A DNA stretch of 64,000 nt from Arthrobacter cryoconiti (GCF_020905375.1 NZ_JAJJBU010000023.1:62001-126000); one strand, 5' to 3'. Shown: positions 16,325 through 26,490, counted from the first letter of the stretch. Notes: a model not told the origin generated them from the letters alone. A program made the numbers and translations.

Positions 16325-19300
16325 TTAGCCTTCTAAGCATGCTGGCCCCAATAAAACTTTCAAATCCCCAAATAGGGCCGGTGTCGGGTTCACCCTGTGA
16401 TGCAGCGGCAGCTTCATGATTTTCACGCTACGAGTCCCGCTCAGATGCATCTTGATCTCAGTGTTTCCCCGGTGGGTGCCCAGCACATCCTTCAACGAAA
16501 GGAGCACGGATTCGGTGGCTTTATGTTCTGGCATATGAATGACAAGGGGGCCGTTCATACCCTCGCTGAGGTCCGGGACCGTGAGTTCCATGGCGTTCAA
16601 GGTGATGGCGCCGTCGTCACGTTTTTGCAAGCGTCCCTTGATAACGACGATCAGGTCTTCAGCGAGAATATTCGCTATTGGCCCATACACCTGGCCAAAG
16701 AACATGACTTCAACGGATCCGCCGAGGTCTTCTACCTCACAGCGTGCATAGGGATTACCAGAGCTCTTCGCGATGCGGCGCTGCAGGCTGGTAATCATGC
16801 CCGAAATCGTGATGATATGCCCGTCCGAAGGGCCTTCATCGGAGAGCACTTGGGTGATGGACATGTCTGCGTTCTGGCTCAGGATACCTTCTAAGCCCTG
16901 GAGAGGATGGTCCGAAACGTAGAGACCCAGCATGTCGCGTTCAAAAGCAAGTTTGTCTTTCTTCTCCCACTCAGGAAGGTCAGGAATCTCGGTGATGAGC
17001 GCGGAATCTGACTCCATATCCGCATCTCCCAATCCAGCGAAGAGATCGAACTGTCCCACGGCTTCGTTGCGCTTGAGCGTGATGACGGAGTCGATCGCCT
17101 CCTCATGGATCATGGCGAGGGCCCTGCGGTGGTGACCCAAGGAGTCAAAGGCCCCGGCTTTGATCAAAGACTCGATCGTGCGCTTGTTGCACACCACAGC
17201 TGGGACCTTCATGAGGAAGTCTGAGAAACTCTCAAAGTTCCCCCTGTCCTTACGTGACTCCACCAAGGAGTTCACCACGTTGGAGCCGACGTTACGGATG
17301 GCTCCCATGCCGAATCGAATATCCGATCCGACAGGGGTGAAATTCAATGCGGATTCGTTGACATCCGGGGCTAGGACGGTAATACCCATATGCCGGCATT
17401 CGTTGAGGTAGAGGGCAGACTTGTCTTTGTCATCACCCACAGACGTCAGCAACGCCGCCATGTACTCGGCGGGGTAATGAGCCTTCAGGTATGCGGTCCA
17501 GTAGCTGACCACGCCATAGGCGGCAGAGTGAGCCTTATTGAACGCGTAGTCGGAGAACGGCAGCAGAATATCCCACAATGTGGTGACCGCTGCGTCGGAG
17601 TAGCCGTTATCCAACATGCCTTGGTGGAAGCCTGCGTACTGCTTATCCAGTTCAGACTTCTTCTTCTTGCCCATGGCCCGGCGCAGGATATCTGCCCGTC
17701 CCAAGGAATAGCCGGCCAGCTTTTGGGCAATCGACATCACCTGTTCCTGGTAGACGATCAATCCATAAGTCCCACCAAGGATCTCGGCAAGTGGCTCCTC
17801 CAGCTCCGGGTGGATAGGCGTGATGGGCTGAAGACCATTTTTGCGAAGGGCATAATTTGTGTGTGAGTCAGCGCCCATCGGGCCCGGACGGTACAGCGCC
17901 AAGACGGCCGAAATATCCTCAAAGTTATCCGGGCGCATGAGCTTGAGCAAGCCGCGCATGGGGCCGCCGTCGAGCTGGAAAACCCCCAGCGTGTCCCCGC
18001 GAGCCATGAGCTCGTAGGATTGTGAATCGTCTAAAGGAAGATGTTCTAGGTCCAAGTCAATGTCTTGGTTGGCCTTGATGTTCTCCAGTGCGTCTGTGAT
18101 GATCGTGAGGTTTCGCAACCCCAAGAAGTCCATCTTGATCAGGCCCAGACCCTCAGCGGTTGGGTAGTCAAACTGCGTGATGACCTGCCCATCCTGAAAA
18201 CGGCGCATAACCGGGATGACGTCGATGATGGGGTCAGAACTCATGATCACGCCTGCGGCATGGACGCCCCACTGTCGCTTGAGCCCTTCTAGACCCTTGG
18301 CCGTCTCAAAGACCTTGGCAGCCTCGGGGTCGCTGAGGAGTAACTGGCGAAAGTCGTTAGCCTCCCCGTAGCGCTTGGCTTTGGGATCCTCAATGTCCGC
18401 CAGAGAGATATCTTTAGCCATGACGGCAGGTGGCAAGGCTTTGGTCAGAGACTCCCCCATACTAAACGGATAGCCAAGGACTCGCGAGGAGTCTTTAAGC
18501 GCCTGTTTAGTCTTGATACTGCCGTAGGTAACGATCATGGCGACACGCTCATCACCATACTTTTCGGTCACATACTTAATGACCTCATGACGGCGACGAT
18601 CATCGAAATCCACGTCAAAGTCGGGCATGGAGACGCGTTCCGGGTTCAGGAAACGTTCAAAAATGAGCCCGTGTTGGAGTGGGTCCAAGTCGGTGATTCG
18701 CATGGCGTAGGCAACCATGGACCCTGCCCCAGATCCGCGCCCTGGCCCCACTCGGATGCCGTGGTCCTTGGACCAGTTAATAAAATCTGCCACCACCAAA
18801 AAGTAGCCAGGGAATCCCATTTTGATAATGACATCGAGCTCATAATCAGCTCGGGCCCGGACGTCGTCTGGGATGCCCAGAGGGTAACGGTAGGCCAGTC
18901 CGACGTCGACCTCTTTGACCAGCCACGACGTTTCGTCATCTCCGGGCGGGCATGGGAACTTCGGCATGTAGTTGGCTTCGGTGTTGAATGAAACCTCACA
19001 CCGTTCAGCGATCAAAAGCGTGTTGTCGCAGGCTTGCGGGAGTTCAGCGAACAGCTGGCGCATCTCTGCCGGTGATTTGAGGTAGTAGCCACTGCCGTTG
19101 AATGCGAACCGGGATCCGCCGTTGTCATACGTGGGCTCCAGCAGCGTCGAACCCGACTGCAGTGCCAGAAGGGCCTCGTGCGCCTTGGCATCGTGCTCGT
19201 GCGTGTAATGCAAGTCGTTGGTGGCCACCAGAGGAATGTCCAGTTCACGCGCCAATTTCAGAAGGTCTTTAGTCACGCGACGTTCGATGTCCAGGCCGTG

Positions 19301-19897
19301 GTCCATCAGTTCGCAGAAATAGTTCTCCTTGCCAAAAATGTCCTGGAACTCTGCTGCGGCAGTCTTGGCCTCGTTGTAAAGTCCAAGCCGCAGCTTTGTC
19401 TGTACCTCCCCGGATGGACAGCCAGTGGTGGCGATCAAGCCGGGGTGGTACTCGTTGAGCAATTCCCGATCAAGTCGCGGATATTTTCCGAACACCGCGT
19501 CCAGAGAACCGATTGAGGAGGCGCGGAACAAGTTGCGCATGCCTTGGTTGTTGTAGCTAAGCAGTGTCATATGCGTGTAGGCACCGCCGCCGGAGACATC
19601 GTCCTTTTTTTGGCTCTCATCAGTGCGCCATTTCACGCGTGTCTTGTCTGTTCGGGAGGTCCCGGGTGTGACATACGCCTCAATGCCGATGATCGGCTTA
19701 ACACCAGCTTCCGTGGCTTTTTTCCAAAAGTCGAAAGCACCGAACAAGTAACCATGGTCCGTGGTTGCCAACGCCGGCATTTTGAGCCGGTTGGTCTCTT
19801 CGAAAAGCTCACTCAGACGTGCCGCGCCGTCCAGCATGGAGTATTCGGTATGTGTATGAAGATGAACAAAACTGTCAGTCGATGAGCTAGCCACCAA
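16325..19897 (-). CDS. dnaE: DNA polymerase III alpha subunit
   Basis: Catalytic subunit of the replicative polymerase (DnaE1 type). In 1190 residues the N-terminal PHP domain starts at FVHLHTHTEYSMLDGAA, the polymerase palm carries the catalytic aspartates in MPDFDVDFDD (about 420), a helix-hairpin-helix region follows (CNKRTIESLIKAGAFDSLG) and an OB-fold segment lies near ITISGMITSLQRRIAKSSG. The frame begins at TTG 19897; GTG 19894, one codon later, is an equally good start. It is the last large gene of the long minus-strand run from mraZ, about 80 bases after rluD. Confidence 0.98.
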   Translation of the reverse strand: MVASSSTDSFVHLHTHTEYSMLDGAARLSELFEETNRLKMPALATTDHGYLFGAFDFWKKATEAGVKPIIGIEAYVTPGTSRTDKTRVKWRTDESQKKDDVSGGGAYTHMTLLSYNNQGMRNLFRASSIGSLDAVFGKYPRLDRELLNEYHPGLIATTGCPSGEVQTKLRLGLYNEAKTAAAEFQDIFGKENYFCELMDHGLDIERRVTKDLLKLARELDIPLVATNDLHYTHEHDAKAHEALLALQSGSTLLEPTYDNGGSRFAFNGSGYYLKSPAEMRQLFAELPQACDNTLLIAERCEVSFNTEANYMPKFPCPPGDDETSWLVKEVDVGLAYRYPLGIPDDVRARADYELDVIIKMGFPGYFLVVADFINWSKDHGIRVGPGRGSGAGSMVAYAMRITDLDPLQHGLIFERFLNPERVSMPDFDVDFDDRRRHEVIKYVTEKYGDERVAMIVTYGSIKTKQALKDSSRVLGYPFSMGESLTKALPPAVMAKDISLADIEDPKAKRYGEANDFRQLLLSDPEAAKVFETAKGLEGLKRQWGVHAAGVIMSSDPIIDVIPVMRRFQDGQVITQFDYPTAEGLGLIKMDFLGLRNLTIITDALENIKANQDIDLDLEHLPLDDSQSYELMARGDTLGVFQLDGGPMRGLLKLMRPDNFEDISAVLALYRPGPMGADSHTNYALRKNGLQPITPIHPELEEPLAEILGGTYGLIVYQEQVMSIAQKLAGYSLGRADILRRAMGKKKKSELDKQYAGFHQGMLDNGYSDAAVTTLWDILLPFSDYAFNKAHSAAYGVVSYWTAYLKAHYPAEYMAALLTSVGDDKDKSALYLNECRHMGITVLAPDVNESALNFTPVGSDIRFGMGAIRNVGSNVVNSLVESRKDRGNFESFSDFLMKVPAVVCNKRTIESLIKAGAFDSLGHHRRALAMIHEEAIDSVITLKRNEAVGQFDLFAGLGDADMESDSALITEIPDLPEWEKKDKLAFERDMLGLYVSDHPLQGLEGILSQNADMSITQVLSDEGPSDGHIITISGMITSLQRRIAKSSGNPYARCEVEDLGGSVEVMFFGQVYGPIANILAEDLIVVIKGRLQKRDDGAITLNAMELTVPDLSEGMNGPLVIHMPEHKATESVLLSLKDVLGTHRGNTEIKMHLSGTRSVKIMKLPLHHRVNPTPALFGDLKVLLGPACLEG

Positions 19898-19977
19898 ATC
19901 ATTCTACGTGGTGAAGGACAGGACGGCTGGGCTCGACACCTGGCCGGGTCCAGCCTCCCCCTCCGCACACAGGAGGC

Positions 19978-20901
19978 CTAGTAGCCTTCGCGCAAGTGCT
20001 CCAGCGCGTACCTCAGATCAGCTGGGTAGCCGCTGGTCACTTCTACCCATTCGCCTGATGTCGGGTGGGTAAAACCCAGCTTGTGAGCGTGCAACCATTG
20101 TCTGGTCAAACCCAACTCAGCCGCCAGCTTCGGGTCTGCTCCGTAGGTTAGATCCCCAGCGCACGGATGCCGCAGCGCGGAGAAGTGAACACGGATCTGG
20201 TGGGTGCGTCCAGTCTCCAGGTGGACTTCCAACAGGGAGGCTTTACCGAATGCCTCCAATACCTCGTAATGCGTTATTGATGGGCGGCCGTCTTCGATGA
20301 CGGCAAAGCGCCAGTCGTAGCCGGGGTGGCGTCCTATCGGAGCGTCAATGGTCCCCTGCAGCGGATCAGGAAGGCCCTGAACCACGGTGTGGTAAATCTT
20401 TTTCACGCTCCGGGTCCGGAACGCATCCTTCAACACCGTGTAGGCGTGCTCAGTTTTGGCAACCACCATAGCTCCGGAGGTACCTACGTCCAGACGATGC
20501 ACAATTCCCGTGCGTTCGGCAGCTCCGGATGTTGAAATGCGGTATCCCGCCGCGGCCAGGCCACCCACCACCGTGGGGCCTACCCACCCTGGCGATGGGT
20601 GAGCTGCCACTCCTACGGGTTTGTCGATGACCACGAAATCGTCATCATCGAGAAGAATTTCCAGCCCCTCCACCGGTTCTACGATCACGGCTAGTGGGTC
20701 GCGGCGTTCGGGAATAGTCACCGCAATGCTGGCTCCGGCTCGAAGTTTGTCGGACTTTCCGCACACCACGCCGTTTTGGAGCACATTGCCTTCGCTGCAC
20801 AATAAGGCAACGGCCGTTCGTGTAATACCCAATAAAGAGGCCAGAGCGGCATCGATGCGCCGTCCGACAGCATCCTCGGGAACAAGGAAAGTTTCAGTCA
20901 T
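19978..20901 (-). CDS. rluD: 23S rRNA pseudouridine synthase, RluD/RluA family
   Basis: Converts uridines of 23S rRNA to pseudouridine. The 307-residue protein has an N-terminal S4-like RNA-binding segment ([19 protein letters not shown]) and the RluA catalytic motif [19 protein letters not shown] with its catalytic Asp (about 140). [19 protein letters not shown] near the C-terminus is also typical. It overlaps the end of lspA by 8 bases, an arrangement conserved in many bacteria, and is translationally coupled to it. Which uridines are targeted cannot be told from sequence. Confidence 0.94.
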   Translation of the reverse strand: MTETFLVPEDAVGRRIDAALASLLGITRTAVALLCSEGNVLQNGVVCGKSDKLRAGASIAVTIPERRDPLAVIVEPVEGLEILLDDDDFVVIDKPVGVAAHPSPGWVGPTVVGGLAAAGYRISTSGAAERTGIVHRLDVGTSGAMVVAKTEHAYTVLKDAFRTRSVKKIYHTVVQGLPDPLQGTIDAPIGRHPGYDWRFAVIEDGRPSITHYEVLEAFGKASLLEVHLETGRTHQIRVHFSALRHPCAGDLTYGADPKLAAELGLTRQWLHAHKLGFTHPTSGEWVEVTSGYPADLRYALEHLREGY

Positions 20902-21517
20902 CGTGCGGACTTTGCGCAGAGACGATCGGGGAAATGGCGACTTTTCCGCCCAATGGAATGCCTATCAAAGTGAGAATACAAATGGTAATGACACCACCCA
21001 CAACACCCATGTCCGCCATATTAAAGATGGCAAAGTGCGGGAAGGAGATGAAATCCACTACGTGGCCCATGCCAAAAGACGGCTCACGAAAAAGACGGTC
21101 AGTGAGATTACCGAGCGCACCGCCCAACAGCAAGCCCAGACCTATCCCCCACCAGATTGAACCAATACGGCGCGACAAGACAATGATAAATACGGCAACG
21201 CCCGCCATCACCAAGGTGAAGAACCACGTGAAGTTCTCACCAATAGAGAATGCGGCCCCAGAATTACGGATGTAGTACCACTGAAGTATGCCCGGAATTA
21301 CAGGCGTACTATGCCCTTCGGTCATCGTAGTCACGACCCAGATTTTGCTCAGCTGATCCAAGACATAAGTCAGTAAAGCAAAACCAAGCCAAAACGCGAT
21401 GAAGGTACGCCGCCGAATGCGCCGGATGGGGGTAGGTCCGGCATTCAGCGGAGCCGTCGCATGTGCGCCATCTCCTGCAGGATCTGGACTGGGAAGTTGT
21501 AAGGAGTCGTCGCTCAT
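20894..21517 (-). CDS. lspA: Prolipoprotein signal peptidase (signal peptidase II)
   Basis: Membrane aspartyl protease that cuts signal peptides of lipoproteins. Start ATG 21517 ([11 protein letters not shown]) has GAAAG upstream; an extension to 21586 is unlikely. In 207 residues an Asp/Pro-rich cytoplasmic N-terminus of about 40 precedes four membrane helices. The catalytic aspartates are in [11 protein letters not shown] and [18 protein letters not shown] is also conserved. A substrate candidate in this window is the lipoprotein at 44772-45344. It overlaps rluD. Confidence 0.95.
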   Translation of the reverse strand: MSDDSLQLPSPDPAGDGAHATAPLNAGPTPIRRIRRRTFIAFWLGFALLTYVLDQLSKIWVVTTMTEGHSTPVIPGILQWYYIRNSGAAFSIGENFTWFFTLVMAGVAVFIIVLSRRIGSIWWGIGLGLLLGGALGNLTDRLFREPSFGMGHVVDFISFPHFAIFNMADMGVVGGVITICILTLIGIPLGGKVAISPIVSAQSPHDD

Positions 21518-21646
21518 AATACTTTCGTTTCGCAGGCGGAACTGGTGCATAAACACCGTGCGGGCGCAGACAAACAACCACCGCACACCCTAATCATAGG
21601 TGCCCTGCAGCAAGAGTGAGCGGTGGGTGAAATCGACGTTAACGCC

Positions 21647-21687
21647 AAGAAACCGGCGGACAGGAATCCCCGCACCGCCGGTTTCTT
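21647..21687 (-). terminator. Hairpin terminator after divIVA
   Basis: Thirteen-base arms AAGAAACCGGCGG (21647-21659) and CCGCCGGTTTCTT (21675-21687) start 9 bases after the divIVA stop. The hairpin probably ends most transcription of the division cluster before lspA. Confidence 0.8.
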
Positions 21688-21695
21688 GTGTGTTG

Positions 21696-22382
21696 CTAGG
21701 ACTCTGAGCTGCCTTCGGAGAAATCCGGGGAAGCAACTGAACCACGAGCGTCCAAGTCGCGTAGCTGACCTTCGATGTAGGTCTTCAGACGAGAGCGGTA
21801 GTCACGCTCAAAGCCGCGCAACTGTTCGACCTTGCGCTCCAGAACCGAGCGCTGCTGCTCGAGAGCGCCTAGGGTCTTGCGGCTCTTTTCCTGTGCGTCG
21901 TTAACCAGGGAGCTTGCCTCGATCTGAGCCTCGGCAATGATCTTGTCGCGTTGTTCAACACCTGCATTGACATACTCGTCGTGAAGCTTCTGAGCCATGG
22001 CGAGGACGCCCGCAGCAGATTCCACGCCAGAGATGCTCGGTGCGGCAGCAGCAGGGGTAGCTGGAGCTGCCGGAGCGGCCTCAACTACGGGAGCAGACTC
22101 AACGACAGGCTCGGGAGCCGCCTTTTCCGCAGGTGGCGCCGGAACGGGCTCAACTACCTGAGCGACTTTCGCCGCTGCTGGCACAGTAGCCGCCGGAGCA
22201 GTCTGTGGGTTCTCGCCAGAATCAGCGAGCTTCTTGCGCAAGTCGTCATTTTCTTGGTGTAGCCGACGAAGTTCAACGACGATCTCGTCTAGAAAGTCGT
22301 CGACTTCGTCCTGGTCGTAGCCTTCACGAAATTTCGTCGGCTGGAACCGTTTGTTGACAACGTCTTCTGGCGTAAGCGCCAT
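21696..22382 (-). CDS. divIVA: DivIVA / Wag31 polar growth and division coiled-coil protein
   Basis: Scaffold at curved membrane (poles, septa) that directs peripheral wall growth in actinobacteria. In 228 residues the N-terminal membrane-binding domain MALTPEDVVNKRFQ...FREGYDQDEVDDFLDEI is clear. It is followed by a short coiled coil, a low-complexity Ala/Pro/Val linker (about 65-115), a second long coiled coil (about 118-205) and an acidic serine-rich tail. It is shorter and has a less variable linker than some relatives. It lies about 145 bases after yggT and ends at a terminator. Confidence 0.95.
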   Translation of the reverse strand: MALTPEDVVNKRFQPTKFREGYDQDEVDDFLDEIVVELRRLHQENDDLRKKLADSGENPQTAPAATVPAAAKVAQVVEPVPAPPAEKAAPEPVVESAPVVEAAPAAPATPAAAAPSISGVESAAGVLAMAQKLHDEYVNAGVEQRDKIIAEAQIEASSLVNDAQEKSRKTLGALEQQRSVLERKVEQLRGFERDYRSRLKTYIEGQLRDLDARGSVASPDFSEGSSES

Positions 22383-22526
22383 CTGGTCACCTCATTGGTC
22401 TTAGTGAGTTCGGGTTGGGCCTAAGCCTTCCGAACTACGGTACCGAATGTAAATCAATGGATCTACACTTGGGTTCTATCTTTTTTAGAGTATATCTTTT
22501 CAGCGATGAAAACTAACGACGTGGGG

Positions 22527-22829
22527 CTAAACTACCAAATTCCGTGTCACGCTCATCCCAATTCCGACCCCCACCAGGAGCAAAAGGAAGCCGATGTCCA
22601 GAGACACGTTGCCGATTCTAAGCGGCGGAATCAGTGCCCTGAGCTTGCGCAGAGGCGGATCTGTTAGACGGTAGATAATGGAGGCACCAAGAAGAGCCAA
22701 CCCGCGGGGCCGCCAGTCACGGGCAAATACCTGAATCCAGTCGAATACTAGCCTCAGCATTAGCGCTAGGAAGTAGAGCAGGAGCAAAAGGTAAAGAAGG
22801 CCGAAAACAATTGACACGTACGTGTTCAC
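22527..22829 (-). CDS. YggT family membrane protein
   Basis: Small membrane protein with two helices (about 5-25 and 75-98) separated by RPRGLALLGASIIYRLTDPP, whose TDPPL and IPPLR motifs define the YggT/YlmG family. The family is encoded next to sepF and divIVA and is linked to division or membrane biogenesis, but its exact role is not settled. I take GTG 22829 (VNTYVSIVFG) as start, 100 residues; GTG 22817 is also possible, and the longer TTG frame to 22865 adds an unlikely N-terminus. Confidence 0.85.
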   Translation of the reverse strand: MNTYVSIVFGLLYLLLLLYFLALMLRLVFDWIQVFARDWRPRGLALLGASIIYRLTDPPLRKLRALIPPLRIGNVSLDIGFLLLLVGVGIGMSVTRNLVV

Positions 22830-22910
22830 ATTCCGTAGTCGGAGGATGGGACAAAAACCAGACAAAACTAAACTTGCGCATCAGCAATTGAGCCAACACC
22901 TTATATAACG

Positions 22911-22941
22911 CATTGCCCGGACACTTTGTGCCCGGGCAATG
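22911..22941 (-). terminator. Hairpin after sepF
   Basis: Arms CATTGCCCGG (22911-22920) and CCGGGCAATG (22932-22941), 10 bp perfect, begin 29 bases after the sepF stop and before yggT. Probably a terminator or attenuator within the division cluster. Confidence 0.7.
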
Positions 22942-22970
22942 GAAGTTTGAGTTTCGTAGGGCTACGGTAT

Positions 22971-23498
22971 CTAGCTCTGGTTGAAGAAGCTGGCTTGAGT
23001 ATCTGAGAGTTTTTTGTCGTCACCCAGCACTTCGATGTACGAAGGTGAGAGCAAGAACACCTTATTGGTGACTCGTTCGATCGAGCCACGCAAGCCAAAG
23101 ACCAAGCCAGCAGAGAAGTCAACGAGGCGCTTCGCGTCGGCCTCTCCCATATCCGTCACGTTCATAATGACGGGAATGCCATCACGAAAGCTCTCGCCAA
23201 TGATCTTTGCATCATTGTAAGAGCGGGGATGAACAGTGGTGATTTGACGCAAACTGGCGGCCTCTTCCCGATTCGATGCGGCACGCTTGATCGGGGTGAC
23301 CGGTGCCCGGTATTCTTCTTCGCTTGCTCTAGCTTCATCAGGATCGCTAGTTGGCACCGAAGTCGGCGCGGATTCACGGCCAAAGTCCGAGGAGTCGGCA
23401 TCAGCCTTATGGAGCGCAGGGGCTTGCTCGGCGTCGTAGTGCTCGTCACCGTCGGCGAGACCAAGGTAGATCATTGTCTTGCGCAGGGCGCCAGCCAT
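22971..23498 (-). CDS. sepF: Cell division protein SepF
   Basis: Membrane-anchored partner that binds the C-terminal tail of FtsZ and tethers the Z ring in actinobacteria, which lack FtsA. In 175 residues an N-terminal amphipathic segment ([21 protein letters not shown]) is followed by an acidic disordered linker and the SepF core (about 85-165), with the conserved [20 protein letters not shown]-like stretch (here [18 protein letters not shown]) and the [14 protein letters not shown] beta strands. GAGGAG before the ATG supports the start. ftsZ upstream ends in the matching tail [10 protein letters not shown]. Confidence 0.96.
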   Translation of the reverse strand: MAGALRKTMIYLGLADGDEHYDAEQAPALHKADADSSDFGRESAPTSVPTSDPDEARASEEEYRAPVTPIKRAASNREEAASLRQITTVHPRSYNDAKIIGESFRDGIPVIMNVTDMGEADAKRLVDFSAGLVFGLRGSIERVTNKVFLLSPSYIEVLGDDKKLSDTQASFFNQS

Positions 23499-23573
23499 GG
23501 TTAGCTCCTCATTTATCTGCTAGCTGCGGGTGAAACTTCGCAAAAGTGAACGCTGTTGCGAACACTTAAAACG

Positions 23574-24317
23574 CTACAGTATGCCAGGACGCGGGCCGAG
23601 TATATCCGAACCGACACGCAGGTGTGTCGCGCCGGCTGTGATAGCCGCTTCCAGGTCGTTGCTCATTCCCGCGGAGATCCCCGTAGCCCCGGGATACTGC
23701 GCAACAAGCTCATCCGAGTAGCGCGCCAAGCATTCAAACGCTGGAGCCGGGTCAACCCCAAGAGGAGCCACAGCCATGAGCCCCGCCAGGCGAAGTCCGG
23801 CCGTCTGCGCTATGAGGAATGCCAGCTCCGGGATGAGCGACGGCGCCGCGCCTCCTCTGCCGCCGGTGCTGGCGTCAGGGTCGCACGCGGCCGGCCCCGC
23901 GGATAGATCCACTTGGATATAGCATTCCAACGGCGCTCGCCCGTTCACGTCGGCCTGTGCACGCACAGCCCGGTCGAGCGCGGGAACCAGCGATTTTCTG
24001 TCGATCGAATGTACCGAATGGGCGTAGGCACTAACGCTCTTCGCCTTGTTCTTTTGCAGCTGACCAATAAAGTGCCAGCGGAGGGAACTCTGTGCAACCT
24101 CGATCGCCTTGGCGCCAGCTTCCTGGTCGCGGTTTTCACCGACGTCGCGCACTCCCAGTTCCATGAGACGGCGAACGTCCTTTGCCGGATGGAACTTCGT
24201 GACAACTATCAGGGTGGGTGGCTTCCGTCCCGCGGCATCACTGGCTATGGATATCCGTTCCCTGACTCCCTTTAGGTTATCGGCCAGCTGCTTGGTTCGT
24301 GCATCCAAAGTGTTCAT
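23574..24317 (-). CDS. YggS/PROSC family PLP-binding protein
   Basis: Pyridoxal-phosphate homeostasis protein of the YggS (PLPBP) family, 247 residues. The PLP lysine is in LIVVTKFHPAKDV; VGENRDQEAGAKA, RWHFIGQLQKNKAKSV and the glycine/serine phosphate pocket (GATHLRVGSDILGPRP) are typical. ATG 24317 (MNTLDART) is preferred to the TTG two codons earlier. It sits in the conserved ftsZ-pgeF-yggS-sepF order. Family members have no firmly known enzymatic activity. A Gly/Ala-rich insert near residues 150-165 (CDPDASTGGRGGAAP) is unusual but harmless. Confidence 0.93.
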   Translation of the reverse strand: MNTLDARTKQLADNLKGVRERISIASDAAGRKPPTLIVVTKFHPAKDVRRLMELGVRDVGENRDQEAGAKAIEVAQSSLRWHFIGQLQKNKAKSVSAYAHSVHSIDRKSLVPALDRAVRAQADVNGRAPLECYIQVDLSAGPAACDPDASTGGRGGAAPSLIPELAFLIAQTAGLRLAGLMAVAPLGVDPAPAFECLARYSDELVAQYPGATGISAGMSNDLEAAITAGATHLRVGSDILGPRPGIL

Positions 24318-24328
24318 GCGCAAGCTTT

Positions 24329-25090
24329 CTAAAAAGAAGGTGAGGTTAGGGTGACAAAGCCAATAAAACGTCCTTCTTCCTCACCATCGCGGAGTGCACG
24401 TCGGTGGGAAAAGAATTCAGGATGTTCCAACGTACACACGCCGACATTGTCCACAAGAACATCCAGACTCCGGAGTTGGGCAGTCACCGCAGCGGGAAGA
24501 TCAAGCGATGGCGTGCCCCAGCTGGTGGTCGCAAAGGCTGTCGCCTCCACCGCGGCCACCGCACTGCGCATAGCGTGCGGAACCTCATAACAGCGTCCGC
24601 AGACACTGGGCCCTATCCAGGCCTGAATCTTCACGGCCCCAGCAGCGCGAAGTTGCCGAACAATTGCTGCTATGACTTTCTTCTCTACGCCGGGACGCCC
24701 GGCATGCGCGACCGCGAGCACGGCGCGCCCGGCGATGTCACTTCCTACCAACACCACGGGAACACAGTCTGCAACCATCACCGCAAGGCTCGTGGACCGT
24801 GAGAGCATGGCGTCCGCCGTCGGACCAGTTGGAACCCCAGATACAGTCTCCTGCGTAGGAGTACCATCAACAATTGCCACGGCGCTGCCGTGTACTTGGT
24901 TCATGTACGCCAGCGTCACCGGCTCCGTCGAACCGGACAACACTGCCAAATCATTTTCAAGAGCTGCCCGGTTGCTGGAGACTCGCAGCGGATCATCGTT
25001 TACGTGAAAGGCCAGATTGCCATGGGTGGTATCAGTGAACCCTACCCAAACACCTGGGAGAGCTTCATAGGAGAACCACGGTATGGACAA
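24329..25090 (-). CDS. pgeF: Multicopper oxidase-like YfiH/PgeF family protein (purine nucleoside phosphorylase fold)
   Basis: Member of the laccase-domain (YfiH) family. Homologues are described as acting on purine nucleosides or as proofreading the muropeptide amino acid (PgeF). In 253 residues the metal-binding residues are in VNQVHGSAV-type (here MNQVHGSAV), VMVADCVPVVL, VAHAGRPGVEKKV and IGPSVCGRCYEVP. The start is TTG 25090 preceded by AAAGG. It lies 33 bases after ftsZ and 11 bases before yggS. In peptidoglycan context a role in wall-precursor quality control is plausible but inferred. Confidence 0.88.
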   Translation of the reverse strand: MSIPWFSYEALPGVWVGFTDTTHGNLAFHVNDDPLRVSSNRAALENDLAVLSGSTEPVTLAYMNQVHGSAVAIVDGTPTQETVSGVPTGPTADAMLSRSTSLAVMVADCVPVVLVGSDIAGRAVLAVAHAGRPGVEKKVIAAIVRQLRAAGAVKIQAWIGPSVCGRCYEVPHAMRSAVAAVEATAFATTSWGTPSLDLPAAVTAQLRSLDVLVDNVGVCTLEHPEFFSHRRALRDGEEEGRFIGFVTLTSPSF

Positions 25091-25123
25091 GCTGGCCTTT
25101 CAGTAACCCCGTGGGGTAGGGCT

Positions 25124-26299
25124 CTACTTTAGAAAGTCAGGGACGTCCAAATCATCTGAACGGTGACCAGTCAGGTCCGGTTCCACTATGGCTGGCAGCT
25201 CTACGTCAAAGCCGCCGTCCGGTGAAACGTGTGAGGTGGACTGCTGCCCCCATTCGTTCAGTTTCGTAACAGAGGCTCCCGAAGAAGGTGCGCCTGCTGG
25301 CGCGGGCGGAGTCGCTGGAGTGGCAGCCGGCTCATTCGAGGAGAGAATGTTATCCGGAGTGTCGAAGCCAGCTGCAATGACAGTAACCCGGGCTTCGTCT
25401 CCCAAGGCATCGTCAATGACGGCACCGAAGATGATATTTGCCTCTGGGTGAGCAACTTCCTGGACCAGGCGGGCCGCCTCATTGATCTCGAACAGGCCAA
25501 GATCAGAGCCGCCCTGGATGGAGAGGAGCACGCCGTGCGCACCATCGATGGAGGCTTCCAGAAGGGGCGAGGCGATAGCCAACTCGGCAGCCTTGACTGC
25601 GCGGTCTTCCCCACGCGCAGAGCCGATACCCATCAGCGCGGACCCGGCACCTTGCATGACGGACTTAACATCTGCGAAGTCAAGGTTGATCAGCCCAGGA
25701 GTTGTAATGAGGTCGGTGATTCCCTGGACACCGGAGAGAAGCACCTGGTCGGCCGAGCGGAAGGCATCTAGGACAGAGACATTGCGGTCGCTGATGGACA
25801 GCAGACGGTCGTTGGGAATCACGATCAGAGTATCTACTTCGTCGCGCAGCGCCTCGATGCCGTTGTCAGCACTCGTGGCTCGTCGGCGCCCTTCGAAGGT
25901 GAAGGGCCGTGTCACAACGCCGATGGTGAGCGCACCCAAAGTGCGGGCGATCCTGGCAACAACTGGGGCTCCACCGGTTCCCGTGCCGCCACCTTCTCCA
26001 GCGGTGACAAAGACCATGTCGGCTCCGCGGAGTACCTCTTCAATCTCTTCCTGATGATCCTCCGCCGCCTGGCGTCCCACGTCAGGATTCGCACCGGCAC
26101 CAAGACCCCGTGTGAGCTCCCGTCCGACGTCAAGCTTGACGTCGGCGTCGGACATCAACAGCGCCTGAGCATCCGTGTTGATGGCAATGAACTCAACGCC
26201 ACGCAGGCCAACGTCAATCATGCGGTTCACTGCATTTACGCCGCCACCGCCGATGCCGACGACCTTGATGACTGCCAGGTAATTCTGGGGTGCTGCCAC
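25124..26299 (-). CDS. ftsZ: Cell division GTPase FtsZ
   Basis: Tubulin-like GTPase that forms the Z ring. I choose GTG 26299 ([15 protein letters not shown]) with AGGGA eight bases upstream rather than GTG 26356, which lacks a site; this gives 391 residues. The GTP-binding tubulin signature [13 protein letters not shown] lies near 103-115, with [14 protein letters not shown] at the N-terminus and the T7-loop sequence [11 protein letters not shown] further on. A variable Pro/Ala/Ser linker (about 316-370) leads to the conserved tail [10 protein letters not shown] that binds SepF and other partners. Two inverted repeats lie in its leader. Confidence 0.98.
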   Translation of the reverse strand: MAAPQNYLAVIKVVGIGGGGVNAVNRMIDVGLRGVEFIAINTDAQALLMSDADVKLDVGRELTRGLGAGANPDVGRQAAEDHQEEIEEVLRGADMVFVTAGEGGGTGTGGAPVVARIARTLGALTIGVVTRPFTFEGRRRATSADNGIEALRDEVDTLIVIPNDRLLSISDRNVSVLDAFRSADQVLLSGVQGITDLITTPGLINLDFADVKSVMQGAGSALMGIGSARGEDRAVKAAELAIASPLLEASIDGAHGVLLSIQGGSDLGLFEINEAARLVQEVAHPEANIIFGAVIDDALGDEARVTVIAAGFDTPDNILSSNEPAATPATPPAPAGAPSSGASVTKLNEWGQQSTSHVSPDGGFDVELPAIVEPDLTGHRSDDLDVPDFLK

Positions 26300-26360
26300 G
26301 TTACGTGTCCCTTGTTCGTTGCTTGCTAAAAGTTCAATGGGTGCTGCTGTCGCCACGGAG

Positions 26361-26409
26361 GTTCAAGGACTGCTTGAACCCTAGTAGCTTAACCTTCAAC
26401 TTGAAGGTT
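26361..26409 (-). promoter_or_regulatory. Two adjacent inverted repeats in the ftsZ leader
   Basis: IR1: GTTCAAG (26361-26367) pairs with CTTGAAC (26373-26379). IR2: AACCTTCAA (26391-26399) and TTGAAGGTT (26401-26409) form a perfect palindrome about C26400. They share the TTCAA/TTGAA half-site, which suggests either a repressor operator pair or mRNA hairpins setting FtsZ level. Position between ftsQ and ftsZ supports independent control of ftsZ. Confidence 0.6.
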
Positions 26410-26490
26410 ATAGTTATGTCAACTAACTCTTGTCTGTGACGCTATGGTGCATCTGCGCCTCATGCAATAACCGCCCCCGCGTGTCGCGTG

